A stretch of 20,110 nucleotides of DNA from Candidatus Parcubacteria bacterium (GCA_023432475.1 JAEYUN010000012.1:1-20110); one strand, 5' to 3'; positions 1 through 8,199 are shown, counted from the stretch's first letter. The notes: generated by a model not told the origin, from the letters alone. Made by a program: numbers and translations.

Positions 1-534
1 GCCAGTGGCACCTTGAGGGCCGGTAGGACCAGTGGCGCCGACTCCGGTGGCACCTTGAGTTCCTTGGGGACCTTGTGGACCAGTGGCGCCGGTAGAGCCA
101 GCACTACCAGCTGTACCTTGTGGGCCAGTCGCACCGGTAGAACCAGCGCCGGTTGCTCCAGTGGCACCGGCAGAGCCACTTGTGCCAGTTGCACCAGTGA
201 AACCTTGAAGACCTTGAGAACCTTGAGGACCAGTGGCGCCGGTAGAGCCGGTATTACCCTGCGGACCTTGAGGACCAGTGGCGCCGGTTACACCTACGCC
301 TGTTGCGCCGGTGGCGCCAGCCGACCCAGTGGCGCCTTGAGGGCCAATTGAGCCAGTGGCGCCGGTAGAACCAGCGCCACTGTTAATTTGGGCTACTAAG
401 GCAGGAGACAGTTTGGATTCGGTTATTTGCTCATCTTTGAGAGAGCCGTCCGGATTGTGGGCTTGCGAAAGATAATCATTGAGTATATCACCCCATGTTC
501 CCTGGTCACTGCCGGGCTGTGGTAGACGTGCCAT
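1..534 (-). CDS. Collagen-like Gly-X-Y repeat protein, 3' part cut by window edge
   Basis: The frame is open from an ATG at 534 to the window edge (178 codons, no stop), so the C-terminus is missing. The first ~50 residues are a non-repetitive head starting MARLPQPGSDQGTWGDIL. From about residue 53 the protein is almost entirely Gly-X-Y triplets, mostly GAT, GPQ, GST and GPT, with short breaks such as GVGVTG and GAGSTG. Such Thr-rich triplets occur in bacterial collagen-like surface or fibre proteins, which form trimeric rods. No signal peptide is visible in the head, so how it leaves the cell is unclear. A GGAG lies 13 nt before the ATG and an AGGA closer to it. It is divergent from the glycosyltransferase at 763. 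Surface-fibre function is inferred; tail-fibre-like or adhesin roles are equally possible. Confidence 0.85.
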   Translation of the reverse strand, partial: MARLPQPGSDQGTWGDILNDYLSQAHNPDGSLKDEQITESKLSPALVAQINSGAGSTGATGSIGPQGATGSAGATGATGVGVTGATGPQGPQGNTGSTGATGPQGSQGLQGFTGATGTSGSAGATGATGAGSTGATGPQGTAGSAGSTGATGPQGPQGTQGATGVGATGPTGPQGATG

Positions 535-614
535 GTCCTATGATTCTCTCCATCGTTTCGCTTTTAGCGCATAACCCTACCTGCAAAAAACACGCTTATA
601 GTTATCTTGTTCTA

Positions 615-643
615 ATTCTACCTTCTCTGTAATCGCTGGTCAA
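615..643 (-). promoter_or_regulatory. Sigma70-type promoter of the collagen-like gene
   Basis: Reading the minus strand, TTGACC (643-638) and TAGAAT (620-615) are separated by 17 bases. The start point would be near 608, giving a leader of about 74 nt before the ATG at 534. That leader contains a small CGCT/AGCG hairpin. Confidence 0.6.
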
Positions 644-721
644 TCACGGATATTTTTGAATAATATGTTGTAATAATATATAGGCTCAGCTTTTATGGGG
701 TGAGGGGGATTTTGGAGAAGC

Positions 722-750
722 TTCACCAAACCAGCGAAGCGTACTATAAT
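722..750 (+). promoter_or_regulatory. Promoter of the GT4 gene with a very short leader
   Basis: TTCACC (722-727), 17 bases, then a consensus TATAAT (745-750). The predicted start is near 757, only about 5-6 nt before the ATG at 763. There is no room for a Shine-Dalgarno, so the mRNA should be nearly leaderless. Confidence 0.6.
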
Positions 751-762
751 GAATTTTAAGCT

Positions 763-1836
763 ATGAAAAAATTCACTTTCCACGTTGTTAACCTGCCCCA
801 TACACAAACTACTGCTGAGTACACTCACTGCGCCTATACCCAGAAAGTTCGCAAGTTCTGCAACATGATGACCGACTTGGGACACGACGTTTACCTGTAC
901 GCCTCGGAAGAAAATGAAGCCCGCGTCAAAGAGCTAGTCACCGTTATAACCAAGGATAAACAGTTCGAGTTTTATGGCGATAACGATCACACCAAAAACT
1001 TTTTCAATGTTCGATGGGATATTTACGACCCGGCCTGGGTACACATGAACACTAACGCCGTCAAAGAAATTGCCACACGCATCAAGCCTCGCGATTTCAT
1101 ATGCGTTATCGGTGGAGCCTGTCAAAAGATTATCGCCGACGCTTTTCCGAACAACCTGTCGGTCGAGTACGGTATCGGTTATCTTGGGGTATTTTCCAAG
1201 TACCGAGTTTTTGAAAGTTACGCCCATATGCATTACGTCCATGGCACCCAAAATGACGACAACGGTAACTTTTATGACACTGTCATACCAAACTATTACG
1301 ACGAAGAAGAGTTTCCCTTTGCTGAAAAGACTGATGACTACTACCTTTTCATGGGGCGGTTAATTGACCGTAAGGGTTGGCGCATCGCCCAAGAGGTCTG
1401 TGAGAAATTAGGCAAACGACTGATATTAGCTGGTCAGGGTGAGTTTTCAGGTTACGGCGAACACATCGGCGTAGTCGGCGTTGAAAAACGCGGCGAACTT
1501 ATGAGCAAGGCTAAAGCGGTTTTTGTGCCGACAACTTATATAGAACCTTTCGGAGGTGTTCACGCTGAGGCATTGCTATGCGGCACACCGGTTATAACTA
1601 CCAACTTCGGCGTCTTCACCGAAACGGTCCAAAACGGAGTTAACGGCTACCGTTGTGACGTCTTTAGAGATTTTGTAGCAGCCACTAAAGCGGTCGACAA
1701 ATTTACTACCGCCCAACGCAAAAAAATCCGCGCTGTTGCCCAAAAACGCTTCACCACTAAACACGTCCGCAATATGTACCAAGACTATTTCACTCGCCTC
1801 GATGATTTATGGGGCGAGGGTTGGTACGCAAAATAA
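763..1836 (+). CDS. Glycosyltransferase family 4 protein
   Basis: The 357-residue protein has the two-lobed GT-B layout. The C-terminal half begins around residue 195 with YYLFMGRLIDRKGWRIA, the usual start of the nucleotide-sugar binding lobe. It has the GT4 signature EPFGGVHAEALLCGTPVITT at about residues 261-280, including the acidic residues that contact the donor sugar and diphosphate. The N-terminal lobe is less typical (HVVNLPHTQTT start, tyrosine-rich middle), so acceptor and product cannot be named. Family knowledge suggests transfer of a sugar from an activated donor, probably for a cell-envelope glycan or glycolipid on the cytosolic membrane face. It stands alone on the plus strand, convergent with rnc after 17 bases. 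The start follows a TATAAT box closely and has no SD. Confidence 0.85.
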   Translation: MKKFTFHVVNLPHTQTTAEYTHCAYTQKVRKFCNMMTDLGHDVYLYASEENEARVKELVTVITKDKQFEFYGDNDHTKNFFNVRWDIYDPAWVHMNTNAVKEIATRIKPRDFICVIGGACQKIIADAFPNNLSVEYGIGYLGVFSKYRVFESYAHMHYVHGTQNDDNGNFYDTVIPNYYDEEEFPFAEKTDDYYLFMGRLIDRKGWRIAQEVCEKLGKRLILAGQGEFSGYGEHIGVVGVEKRGELMSKAKAVFVPTTYIEPFGGVHAEALLCGTPVITTNFGVFTETVQNGVNGYRCDVFRDFVAATKAVDKFTTAQRKKIRAVAQKRFTTKHVRNMYQDYFTRLDDLWGEGWYAK

Positions 1837-1853
1837 ATTCAGTTAGAAGTTAT

Positions 1854-2573
1854 TTATTTTTCGGCGTGTTTTTTGTATTCTTCAAGCGCTGCGGTAGCCG
1901 CTTGTTGCTGGGCAATTTGTTTTGACGGCCCCTCGCCAACACCCATGAGTTTGCTGCCAATATAAACACCAAGTCGGAATATTTTTTCGTGATCCGGCCC
2001 GATTTCTTCAATCATTTTATACTGAGGCGTCATGCTATCGATTCGTTGCGAAACTTCTTGGAGATGCGACTTAGGATCCCGCCATGTACCGCTGTCAAGG
2101 ATGCCTTCGAGCTTGCTCAATATATAGTCATTTATTAACTTAGCGGCCTGGTCGTATCCTTGATCTAAATAAACCGCGCCGATAAGCGCCTCAAAGGAAT
2201 TAGCCAGTATTTGAGCTCTAGCACGGTCTGAACCTTGTTTTTCGCCACGCGACATTCGAAGAAGCGGCTGGTAACCAAGTTTGGTGCCAGCCTCGGAAAT
2301 GCTTTCCGTCCTAACCAGGGCGCTACGCCAACTAGTTAACGTACCCTCTGGTTCAGAAAAATTATCGTACAAATAATGCGTTACCACTAGTTCAAGGACG
2401 GCATCACCTAGGAACTCCAAGCGTTCGTTATGTTCGCGTGTACTTTTTTTGTGCTCGTTAACATAACTGCGATGAGTAAAGGCTGTCAGAAGCAATTCAA
2501 TATTCTTAAACTCGAAACCTAGTTTTTCGCGGGCGAATTCTTGATATGGCGCGGTATGAACACCCTGCATCAT
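1854..2573 (-). CDS. rnc: Ribonuclease III
   Basis: The 239 residues match a standard bacterial RNase III. An N-terminal endonuclease domain carries the signature NERLEFLGDAV (residues 49-59), with the acidic residues that bind the catalytic metal, and a second acidic patch near ALIGAVYLDQG. The C-terminal ~70 residues are a double-stranded-RNA-binding domain (DPKSHLQEVSQ through KQIAQQQAATAAL). It cuts double-stranded RNA such as the 30S rRNA precursor. It is the last gene of the rpmF-nusB-nudix-rnc run and starts only 4 bases past the nudix stop. Two consecutive ATG codons (2573 and 2570) are possible starts; an AAGGGG lies 12 bases before the first. Confidence 0.97.
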   Translation of the reverse strand: MMQGVHTAPYQEFAREKLGFEFKNIELLLTAFTHRSYVNEHKKSTREHNERLEFLGDAVLELVVTHYLYDNFSEPEGTLTSWRSALVRTESISEAGTKLGYQPLLRMSRGEKQGSDRARAQILANSFEALIGAVYLDQGYDQAAKLINDYILSKLEGILDSGTWRDPKSHLQEVSQRIDSMTPQYKMIEEIGPDHEKIFRLGVYIGSKLMGVGEGPSKQIAQQQAATAALEEYKKHAEK

Positions 2574-2577
2574 GTTA

Positions 2578-3072
2578 TTATATTCCCCTTTCGCGAATTC
2601 GACGTTTGGCTAGCAACATCAACCGGCCAATGTCTTCATATTCGGCAACGTCAAGCGCTTCATTGAACTCGAACCATTTAATGTTAGCGTAAAAGTCTTC
2701 TTTTTTAATTTCTTCACCGTCAGTTTTGACTTTCATGAGGTAAATTTGTGTAGTCATGAGAACTAGTTTGTCGAGTCGGCGATAGCGGAAGTGGGTTTTG
2801 CCTAACCAGCATATCGGCTCAATATCATGCAGGCCGGTCTCCTCGCCTATTTCCCGAATGGCTGTTTCTTGGGCTGTTTCACCTTCTTCGATATGACCTT
2901 TCGGAATAGACCATCGGCCTTTCGGGTCTTGGATCATCAGAAACTCAACTTCGCCTTTTTTGCCACGGCGAAAAACTATTCCACCAGCAGTCGCTTCGCG
3001 TACTACTTCTTGAATAGCCGGTTTTTTGCGTGAAAAATATTTTTTGAAATTATCAAACTTTGGTGTCTGCAT
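2578..3072 (-). CDS. Nudix hydrolase
   Basis: The complete Nudix box GX5EX7REUXEEXGU is present as GHIEEGETAQETAIREIGEETGL, supplying the metal-binding glutamates. The domain opens with AGGIVFRR and a WSIPKGHIE segment, as in proteins that hydrolyse nucleoside diphosphates linked to another group. The substrate is not readable. The frame extends upstream to 3126, but I prefer the ATG at 3072 (164 residues): a GGAG ends 9 bases before it inside the end of nusB, an ideal SD distance, whereas an upstream ATG at 3081 directly abuts that GGAG. The chosen start overlaps nusB by 20 bases, which suggests translational coupling. The gene lies between nusB and rnc; a role in RNA or nucleotide housekeeping is inferred from that context only. 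Confidence 0.9.
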   Translation of the reverse strand: MQTPKFDNFKKYFSRKKPAIQEVVREATAGGIVFRRGKKGEVEFLMIQDPKGRWSIPKGHIEEGETAQETAIREIGEETGLHDIEPICWLGKTHFRYRRLDKLVLMTTQIYLMKVKTDGEEIKKEDFYANIKWFEFNEALDVAEYEDIGRLMLLAKRRIRERGI

Positions 3073-3511
3073 CGGATTCATCTCCAAACAGTTTGCGATA
3101 AGCCGTACCAAGTACGCCGTTAACAAACTTGCTCGAATTATCTGAACCGAACGCCTTGGCCAACTCGACAGCTTCGTTTATCGCCACTTTCGGAGGTACC
3201 AACTCTTGAAGAGTTTGTAGTTCGAAAATAGCCATACGTAGAATCATACGGTCAACCCGGGCAATCTGGCTAACCGGCCATTCTGGCGCGATCGGCTGAA
3301 TCATGGCATCTATCTCGTCGCTCTTGTCGGCGACGCCTACGACCAGTTTTTCCACAAACTCAGTGTCGCCTACAGTATCGCTGTAGCGTTCAAGGTTGCG
3401 GTTTAAGATGTCGGCCAGGTCGACGCCTGTATCGTTGCACTCACTGCGAAATTCATATTCATACAGTGTTTGCAGTGCAATGATACGCCCAAGATGTCGG
3501 TTTGATGCCAT
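3053..3511 (-). CDS. nusB: Transcription antitermination factor NusB
   Basis: The 152-residue all-helical protein matches NusB in length and pattern. It has the opening SNRHLGRIIALQTLYEYEF, the middle PEWPVSQIARVDRMILRMAIFEL, and the closing VAINEAVELAKAFGSDNSSKFVNGVLG, which is the most conserved stretch of the family. NusB with NusE/S10 binds boxA RNA and supports rRNA antitermination and processing. Its place between rpmF and rnc groups ribosome-production functions together. The stop is TGA, showing that UGA is not reassigned here. No strong SD is visible; AAAGAA lies about 12 bases before the ATG. Confidence 0.96.
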   Translation of the reverse strand: MASNRHLGRIIALQTLYEYEFRSECNDTGVDLADILNRNLERYSDTVGDTEFVEKLVVGVADKSDEIDAMIQPIAPEWPVSQIARVDRMILRMAIFELQTLQELVPPKVAINEAVELAKAFGSDNSSKFVNGVLGTAYRKLFGDESDADTKV

Positions 3512-3559
3512 ATTCGGTTCTTTGGTTAAATGAAATTAAAAGTGCGCTTTTTTAAAAGC

Positions 3560-3706
3560 TTAAGCTTTCGCTTTGCCGGTCTCGCGTTTAGTAGTGCGGA
3601 CCTTAACTGGTGATTTGCCGTTGACAATTCTAGCCAGCTTCAGTCTTAGATGACTGCGGCGAAGGCCGGTTTTGCGTGGGCTTGTCTGTTTCTTAGGTTT
3701 TCCCAT
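3560..3706 (-). CDS. rpmF: 50S ribosomal protein L32 (bL32), zinc-less form
   Basis: This is a 48-residue basic protein beginning MGKPKKQTSPRKTGLRRSHL, which matches the N-terminal core of bL32 (PKKKTS...R...RR.H). The C-terminal half, usually holding a CxxC...C zinc ribbon in many bacteria, contains no cysteine and ends in a Lys/Arg-rich tail. An AAGGAG stands 11 bases before the ATG and a good promoter lies at 3750-3778, so this is the first gene of the operon with nusB 48 bases downstream. The inter-gene gap includes an AT-rich inverted repeat (GCTTTT/AAAAGC) that might attenuate readthrough. The identification rests on the N-terminal pattern and small size. Confidence 0.88.
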   Translation of the reverse strand: MGKPKKQTSPRKTGLRRSHLRLKLARIVNGKSPVKVRTTKRETGKAKA

Positions 3707-3749
3707 AGACTAAAAAGCTCCTTGCTTCGGTTATATTAACTTGCCATAC

Positions 3750-3778
3750 ATTGTAACAGTTTCGACTTGATACTACAA
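3750..3778 (-). promoter_or_regulatory. Promoter of the rpmF-nusB-nudix-rnc operon
   Basis: Minus strand: TTGTAG (3778-3773), 17 bases, TACAAT (3755-3750), with a TG dinucleotide just upstream of the -10 box. The start would be near 3743, giving a leader of about 37 nt with AAGGAG before the rpmF ATG at 3706. Confidence 0.6.
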
Positions 3779-3838
3779 CGATATTATGCAATAGTATTGA
3801 CTTTTTATCGTGCTAATGGTCACGGATAATTATTGGTT

Positions 3839-6280
3839 CTAGATGACTATATTGACCAACCGATTTGGCACATGAATTACACGCTTCGGTTTTTTGTCAC
3901 CTAAATATTCTCGAACGCGTTCGTTTTCCAGGACACTTTGTTCGATATCTTCCGGCGATATACCAGCCGATACGTCAATTTGAGCCCGCACCTTACCATT
4001 GATTTGGATAGCCAAAGTTACAGTATCAGAAACCAGATAATCCTCTTCCCAACTCGGCCAGCTATCGCGCTGAATCGAGCTTTCATTACCCAGTTGATGC
4101 CATAGTTCATCGGCCATATGCGGCGCAAACGGTGCCACTAACGCCACCAGGCTTTCCAGTGCAAACTGCCACTCATCGCATAGGCCAAGAGTACCTTTAG
4201 CTTTTAGTTCATATAGCTCGTTGGTAGCCTTCATCATAGTCGCGATAGCAGTATTATATTTTTGGGCTTCCAAGTCTTCAGTCACTTTTTTGATAGCCGG
4301 GTGAATAACCCGTAGCACATTTGTCATATCACCCTCGGCTGAACCTGTCGCTGCGTACTCTTGCACCAAGTTCCAAATACGACTTAAGAAGCGGTGCGTA
4401 CCCGGTACGCCCTGGCTATCCCACCTTACCCAAAGATCCAGCGGTGCGGCAAACATCAAGTAGGTGCGAAGCGCATCGGCGCCGTAGCCTTGGTTGATAA
4501 TTTCCAGAGGATCAACGCCGTTGCCTTTGCTTTTGCTAAACATCGTGCCGTCCGAGGCGGTGACTTTGCCGTTAAATAGGAATTTTTTAAATGGTTCTGG
4601 GTCTGCCAGTAGGCCAAGTTTATGGAAGAAACGAGCCACAAAACGCACATATATCAAATGAGCTGTCGCGTGATCACCGCCGTTATAAAAATCTATCGGC
4701 ATCCATTTATTTACAACCGCTGGGTCAAATATACGTTCCGCATTTTTCGGGTCAAAGTAGCGTAGCTCGTACCAGCTACTACAAATGTAGGTGTCGAGCG
4801 TATCGGTTTCACGCTCGGCCGGACCACCACACTGTGGACAGTCAACTTTAAGCCAATCGCTCGCCCGAGCGAGCGCACTGCGGCCATCGCCACTCGGCGC
4901 GTAGTCATCGAGCTCTGGTAGCTCAACCGGTAGCTGGTCATCTGGCACTAAAACCGGTCCGCACTTTGGGCAATTGACTATCGGAATCGGCGCTCCCCAA
5001 TAACGCTGACGGCTAACACTCCAGTCACGAATTTTGTAAGTCGTTTGCGCACGACCGAGCCCTTTGCGCTCCAGGTGGCCAACAATCTGCTCCCGCGCTT
5101 CCGCGCTTGATAGACCGTTATACACACCCGAATCTTTTAACTCACCCTCACCGGTAAATATATTATCGTCATTGTCTGGAGTGTAAATAACTTCTTTGAT
5201 TGGCAAGTCGAATTTCTTAGCAAATTCGTTATCGCGCTCATCGTGGGCTGGCACAGCCATAATAGCGCCGGTGCCGTAGCCGCCAAGTACGTAGTCAGCT
5301 ACCCATATTGGCACCTGCTCGTTGTTCAACGGGTTTATGGCATAGCTACCGGTGAAAACGCCCGTCTTTTCCTTGCCTTCAGCCTGGCGCTCGACTTCGG
5401 TTTTTTTAAGGGCGTTTTTTATATAATCATCGACGACGGCTTTTGTCTCCGGCGTGATGAGTTTATTGATAAGCTCGTGTTCTGGTGCTAGCACTAAGAA
5501 AGTGGCGCCGTAAAGCGTGTCGGGTCGCGTTGTAAAAACGGTGATGTCGGTGTCCGAGCCGGCAACAGCAAACTTAACCTCAGCCCCGACCGATTTGCCA
5601 ATCCAGTTTTTCTGGGCGTTTTTAACAACGTCGCTCCAGTTGAGGTCGTCGATAGCTTCCAGCAACTCATCGGCATAGTCGGTGATTTTGAAGAACCACT
5701 GTTTGACTTCTTTTTTAGCAACTTCAGGGTCGTCCGGACCATCATGACGCCAGCACTTACCGTCAATAACCTGTTCGTTAGCCAGTACCGTTTGGCATTT
5801 AGTACACCACCACTGCATCCGGGCGTCCCGGTAAGCCAAACCTGCTCGGAACATTTCGGAGAAAATCCACTGCGTCCATTTGTAATACTCCGGCAGGTGA
5901 GTGCTGATTTCTTTGGACCAGTCATTACTCCAACCCATTGCTTTGTATTGTTTGTGGTAACTAGGGATAATGCTGGCCATGCTAGCTTGAGGCGATACTC
6001 CGGTCTTAATGGCGTAGTTTTCCGCCGGCAGACCAAAAGCGTCCCAACCGACAGGGTGGTAACTTTCATAACCTTGCTGACGCTTGAAACGAGCCATCAC
6101 ATCGGAGATTGTATAGTTCATAGCATGACCAATATGAATACCGTTACCCGACGGGTAATTAAACATGCTCATGGCGATGTATTTTGGCTTGTCGCTGGTT
6201 AAGTTGGCTTGATAGACTTGCGTCTCATCCCAAATCTTTTGCCATTTTGGCTCAATAACAGCAGGGTCGTATCTCTTCAT
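3839..6280 (-). CDS. leuS: Leucyl-tRNA synthetase
   Basis: The 813 residues form a class I synthetase that charges tRNA-Leu. The HIGH motif appears as HIGH in SGNGIHIGHAMNY (about residues 45-57). The KMSKS loop appears as MFSKS (580-584), followed by KGNGVDP. The large editing insertion includes TTRPDTLYGATFLVLAPEH and GTGAIMAVPAHDERD, typical of CP1 in bacterial LeuRS. Cysteine pairs at CTKCQTVLANEQ, CPKCG and CPQCGG mark the zinc-binding inserts. The C-terminal anticodon-binding and LeuRS-specific domains are present (LAIQINGKVRAQIDV). Length is near the usual bacterial size. AAGAGG sits just before the ATG, with possible -10 boxes TATGAT/TATAGT at 6300-6290, so the gene may have its own short-leader promoter. 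A cognate tRNA-Leu(UAA) lies at 16117. Confidence 0.98.
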   Translation of the reverse strand: MKRYDPAVIEPKWQKIWDETQVYQANLTSDKPKYIAMSMFNYPSGNGIHIGHAMNYTISDVMARFKRQQGYESYHPVGWDAFGLPAENYAIKTGVSPQASMASIIPSYHKQYKAMGWSNDWSKEISTHLPEYYKWTQWIFSEMFRAGLAYRDARMQWWCTKCQTVLANEQVIDGKCWRHDGPDDPEVAKKEVKQWFFKITDYADELLEAIDDLNWSDVVKNAQKNWIGKSVGAEVKFAVAGSDTDITVFTTRPDTLYGATFLVLAPEHELINKLITPETKAVVDDYIKNALKKTEVERQAEGKEKTGVFTGSYAINPLNNEQVPIWVADYVLGGYGTGAIMAVPAHDERDNEFAKKFDLPIKEVIYTPDNDDNIFTGEGELKDSGVYNGLSSAEAREQIVGHLERKGLGRAQTTYKIRDWSVSRQRYWGAPIPIVNCPKCGPVLVPDDQLPVELPELDDYAPSGDGRSALARASDWLKVDCPQCGGPAERETDTLDTYICSSWYELRYFDPKNAERIFDPAVVNKWMPIDFYNGGDHATAHLIYVRFVARFFHKLGLLADPEPFKKFLFNGKVTASDGTMFSKSKGNGVDPLEIINQGYGADALRTYLMFAAPLDLWVRWDSQGVPGTHRFLSRIWNLVQEYAATGSAEGDMTNVLRVIHPAIKKVTEDLEAQKYNTAIATMMKATNELYELKAKGTLGLCDEWQFALESLVALVAPFAPHMADELWHQLGNESSIQRDSWPSWEEDYLVSDTVTLAIQINGKVRAQIDVSAGISPEDIEQSVLENERVREYLGDKKPKRVIHVPNRLVNIVI

Positions 6281-6310
6281 ACCTCTTAAACTATATCATA
6301 AACGACTAGG

Positions 6311-6790
6311 CTAGAGTACGTACTCGTAGACAGCCCAACCGGCTAATAAAACCAGTAGAACTACGACTATAACGGTACCAACGACCACGAAAGTACTTTT
6401 CTTCGGCTTGTCGGCCGAGGCAGTCATAGCCTGAGGCTGGACCTGGTTGTCAACACCCGACAGGTCGACGACCGAAGGCTCGTTTGTCTCAGCTCCTTCG
6501 ACAGGAACAGCCGGTTCGGCGGCGGGCGGTTCAACAGCCACACTCATATCTGGCTCGGTACTTGCAGCCATAACCGGCTCAGCTGGCTCGACAGAAGTCA
6601 CTTGCTCGACAACTGGCTCAGCTGATTGAGCTTCGCTAGGCATCTCTGTCTCACTCGCTAGTGAAGGTTCCTCGGTAACTACCGGTTCGGTTGGTGCGGA
6701 GTTATCAAACGGCTTTTCAGCTTCGGCCGACGGGTCAACTGGTGTAGAGGTTGGGTAGGTTGATGGATTGATTGATGGGTCTGGGTTCAT
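6311..6790 (-). CDS. Pro/Glu/Ala/Val-rich disordered protein with C-terminal membrane anchor
   Basis: I do not recognise a named family. The 159-residue protein has no N-terminal signal. Residues 1 to ~125 are low-complexity, dominated by Pro, Glu, Ala, Val, Ser and Thr with recurring EPV/AEPV units, and strongly acidic. A short basic stretch (KPKKS) is followed by one hydrophobic helix (about residues 134-156, TFVVVGTVIVVVLLVLLAGW) and the end YEYVL. The layout suggests a tail-anchored protein with a disordered cytosolic part, though the opposite topology cannot be excluded. A textbook AAGGAG lies 6 bases before the ATG. It sits 49 bases downstream of murF and 30 bases upstream of leuS, both on the same strand, so it may be transcribed with murF. 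Confidence 0.75.
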   Translation of the reverse strand: MNPDPSINPSTYPTSTPVDPSAEAEKPFDNSAPTEPVVTEEPSLASETEMPSEAQSAEPVVEQVTSVEPAEPVMAASTEPDMSVAVEPPAAEPAVPVEGAETNEPSVVDLSGVDNQVQPQAMTASADKPKKSTFVVVGTVIVVVLLVLLAGWAVYEYVL

Positions 6791-6839
6791 ATTTATCTCC
6801 TTTTATAAGGCTTTAGCTATTATTCTACGCTCAAAAGTA

Positions 6840-8135
6840 TCAGTCGTCGACCTCCTCTGCCGAGAAGGCGCTGAACTGTTCTGATTTAACGTCTAACCAG
6901 TAAGCCGTCTGGCGCACCAGTCGGGCCTCGTCGTCGGCGTCGCGGAGCAAAACCTTAATGGCTTCTTCGGCAAAAACACCGTTTTGAGATCCCTTGGCTA
7001 GCACCACCGCTCCCGGCATCATGACGCCATGAACGAAACCCCCAGCCTGATACGGCGTCTTGAAAGATTTAACCTGACAACCTTTTTTGGCGGCAGCCGG
7101 TGCCAGATATTTAGCAGCCTCGTCCCCTATAGTCACGACCCATTCCAGTTTTAATGGGTCGCACAACTGACCGATTTTTTCGTGTGCTTGAGCCGATGTA
7201 GAACCTAACTCATTCATAGACCCGAGTATAGCTATGCGTTGCGGAGCGGGTGTTTCGTAAAGCGTCTTTAGGGCGGCCGCGGCTGCTAGCGGGCTCGAGT
7301 TATAGGTGTCGTCTATCAGTACGGTTTCTTTTAAACCGCGCAGAACTTGCATACGGCCTTTAGTGGGCAGTATTTTACCTATGCCCAGGGTTGTTTCTGC
7401 GGACGTCAACCCTAGTTTGGCTGCCACACAGGCGGCAGCAGCAGCTGCCTTTAAACTATGATCACCGACTAACTGTAGTGTTATCGGCAGCTCCCCCCAC
7501 TCGGGAGTGAATAATTTTCCTATACGTCCGTCTACCGGACTGGCCGGCTCTACACTCAACCGATACTCGGCCGGCTCGCTACGCCCATAAGTATCGACAG
7601 AAGTGGTTTTAGCAAAGTCAGCATATTTGCCAGACACGTCGTCGCGGTTTATGACGGTGGTCTTAGAGTAGGCAGCCACAGATAATTCTTCGCGCGCAAC
7701 AGCGTCGAGGTTGCCAAAAAACTCCATATGTTCGTCGCTAACCGCCGTAACAACGGCGATATCTGGTTTCAGATACCGTCCAAAGGTCGGAATTTCACCG
7801 GGATGGTCTGTGCCCAGTTCCTGCACTATGACGTCGACGTCTTTTTCTTCTTTGATGCGTAGGTTCATGGCCGCAAACACCTTCAGCCATTCCTTAACGG
7901 AATGCACTTGACCCGGATAATCCACGCCAAGCAGCGCTAGCGGTACCGACATAACATCGTTGTGATTACCTTCGTGCGCTCGTACACGCAGTCTCTCAGA
8001 CAAAACAGTAGCTATGGCTGTTTTTGTGCTGGTTTTACCGACACTGCCTACTACCACAACTAGCTGGGGGCTGTGTTTTTTGAAATAACGTTTTACTTTG
8101 TGCTCTAGGACGAAACGGACGATTTTTTTGAACAT
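6840..8135 (-). CDS. murF: MurF-like Mur ligase (UDP-MurNAc-tripeptide D-Ala-D-Ala ligase) with a very short N-terminus
   Basis: The 431-residue protein has the ATP-dependent Mur ligase core. It contains the P-loop GSVGKTSTKT (residues 30-39), the metal-site segment VIVQELGTDHPGEIP, TAVSDEHMEFFGN, the adenine-site motif LIDDTYNSSP typical of MurF, and a C-terminal domain with RIAILGSMNELG and VVLAKGSQNGV. MurF adds D-Ala-D-Ala to the peptidoglycan precursor in the cytosol. In the well-studied MurF enzymes about 100 residues of UDP-sugar-binding domain precede the P-loop; here only ~29 do, beginning with a basic amphipathic MFKKIVRFVLEHKVKRYFKK. An AAGAAGGA lies before the ATG and a promoter at 8156-8185. 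MurF is the best call, but another Mur-ligase-type activity is possible because the substrate-binding domain is missing. Confidence 0.82.
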   Translation of the reverse strand: MFKKIVRFVLEHKVKRYFKKHSPQLVVVVGSVGKTSTKTAIATVLSERLRVRAHEGNHNDVMSVPLALLGVDYPGQVHSVKEWLKVFAAMNLRIKEEKDVDVIVQELGTDHPGEIPTFGRYLKPDIAVVTAVSDEHMEFFGNLDAVAREELSVAAYSKTTVINRDDVSGKYADFAKTTSVDTYGRSEPAEYRLSVEPASPVDGRIGKLFTPEWGELPITLQLVGDHSLKAAAAAACVAAKLGLTSAETTLGIGKILPTKGRMQVLRGLKETVLIDDTYNSSPLAAAAALKTLYETPAPQRIAILGSMNELGSTSAQAHEKIGQLCDPLKLEWVVTIGDEAAKYLAPAAAKKGCQVKSFKTPYQAGGFVHGVMMPGAVVLAKGSQNGVFAEEAIKVLLRDADDEARLVRQTAYWLDVKSEQFSAFSAEEVDD

Positions 8136-8155
8136 GGTTATCCTTCTTAGGGATT

Positions 8156-8185
8156 AGTATATAAGAAAGGCTGAACCTACACCAA
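8156..8185 (-). promoter_or_regulatory. Promoter of murF
   Basis: Minus strand: TTGGTG (8185-8180), 18 bases, TATACT (8161-8156). The predicted start near 8149 leaves a leader of about 14 nt containing AAGAAGGA in front of the ATG at 8135. Confidence 0.5.
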
Positions 8186-8199
8186 CTGTTTTGTTGACG

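Noticed and set aside
1..372. Short-period repeats resembling a CRISPR or minisatellite array
   Set aside because: The period is 9-18 bases and in frame, and every unit translates to Gly-X-Y on the minus strand. It is protein-coding repetition, and the plus-strand Thr/Ser/Gly-rich frame is a shadow.
2578..3126. Longer nudix start at 3126
   Set aside because: It would overlap nusB by 74 bases and add a non-family N-terminus; GGAG is correctly spaced for the ATG at 3072.
3053..3511. UGA recoded as Gly, as in some CPR bacteria
   Set aside because: nusB and murF end at TGA at the expected family lengths, with no conserved readthrough.
5494..6069. 191-codon minus-strand frame inside leuS
   Set aside because: It lies on the same strand in another frame of the conserved leuS sequence and has no domain.
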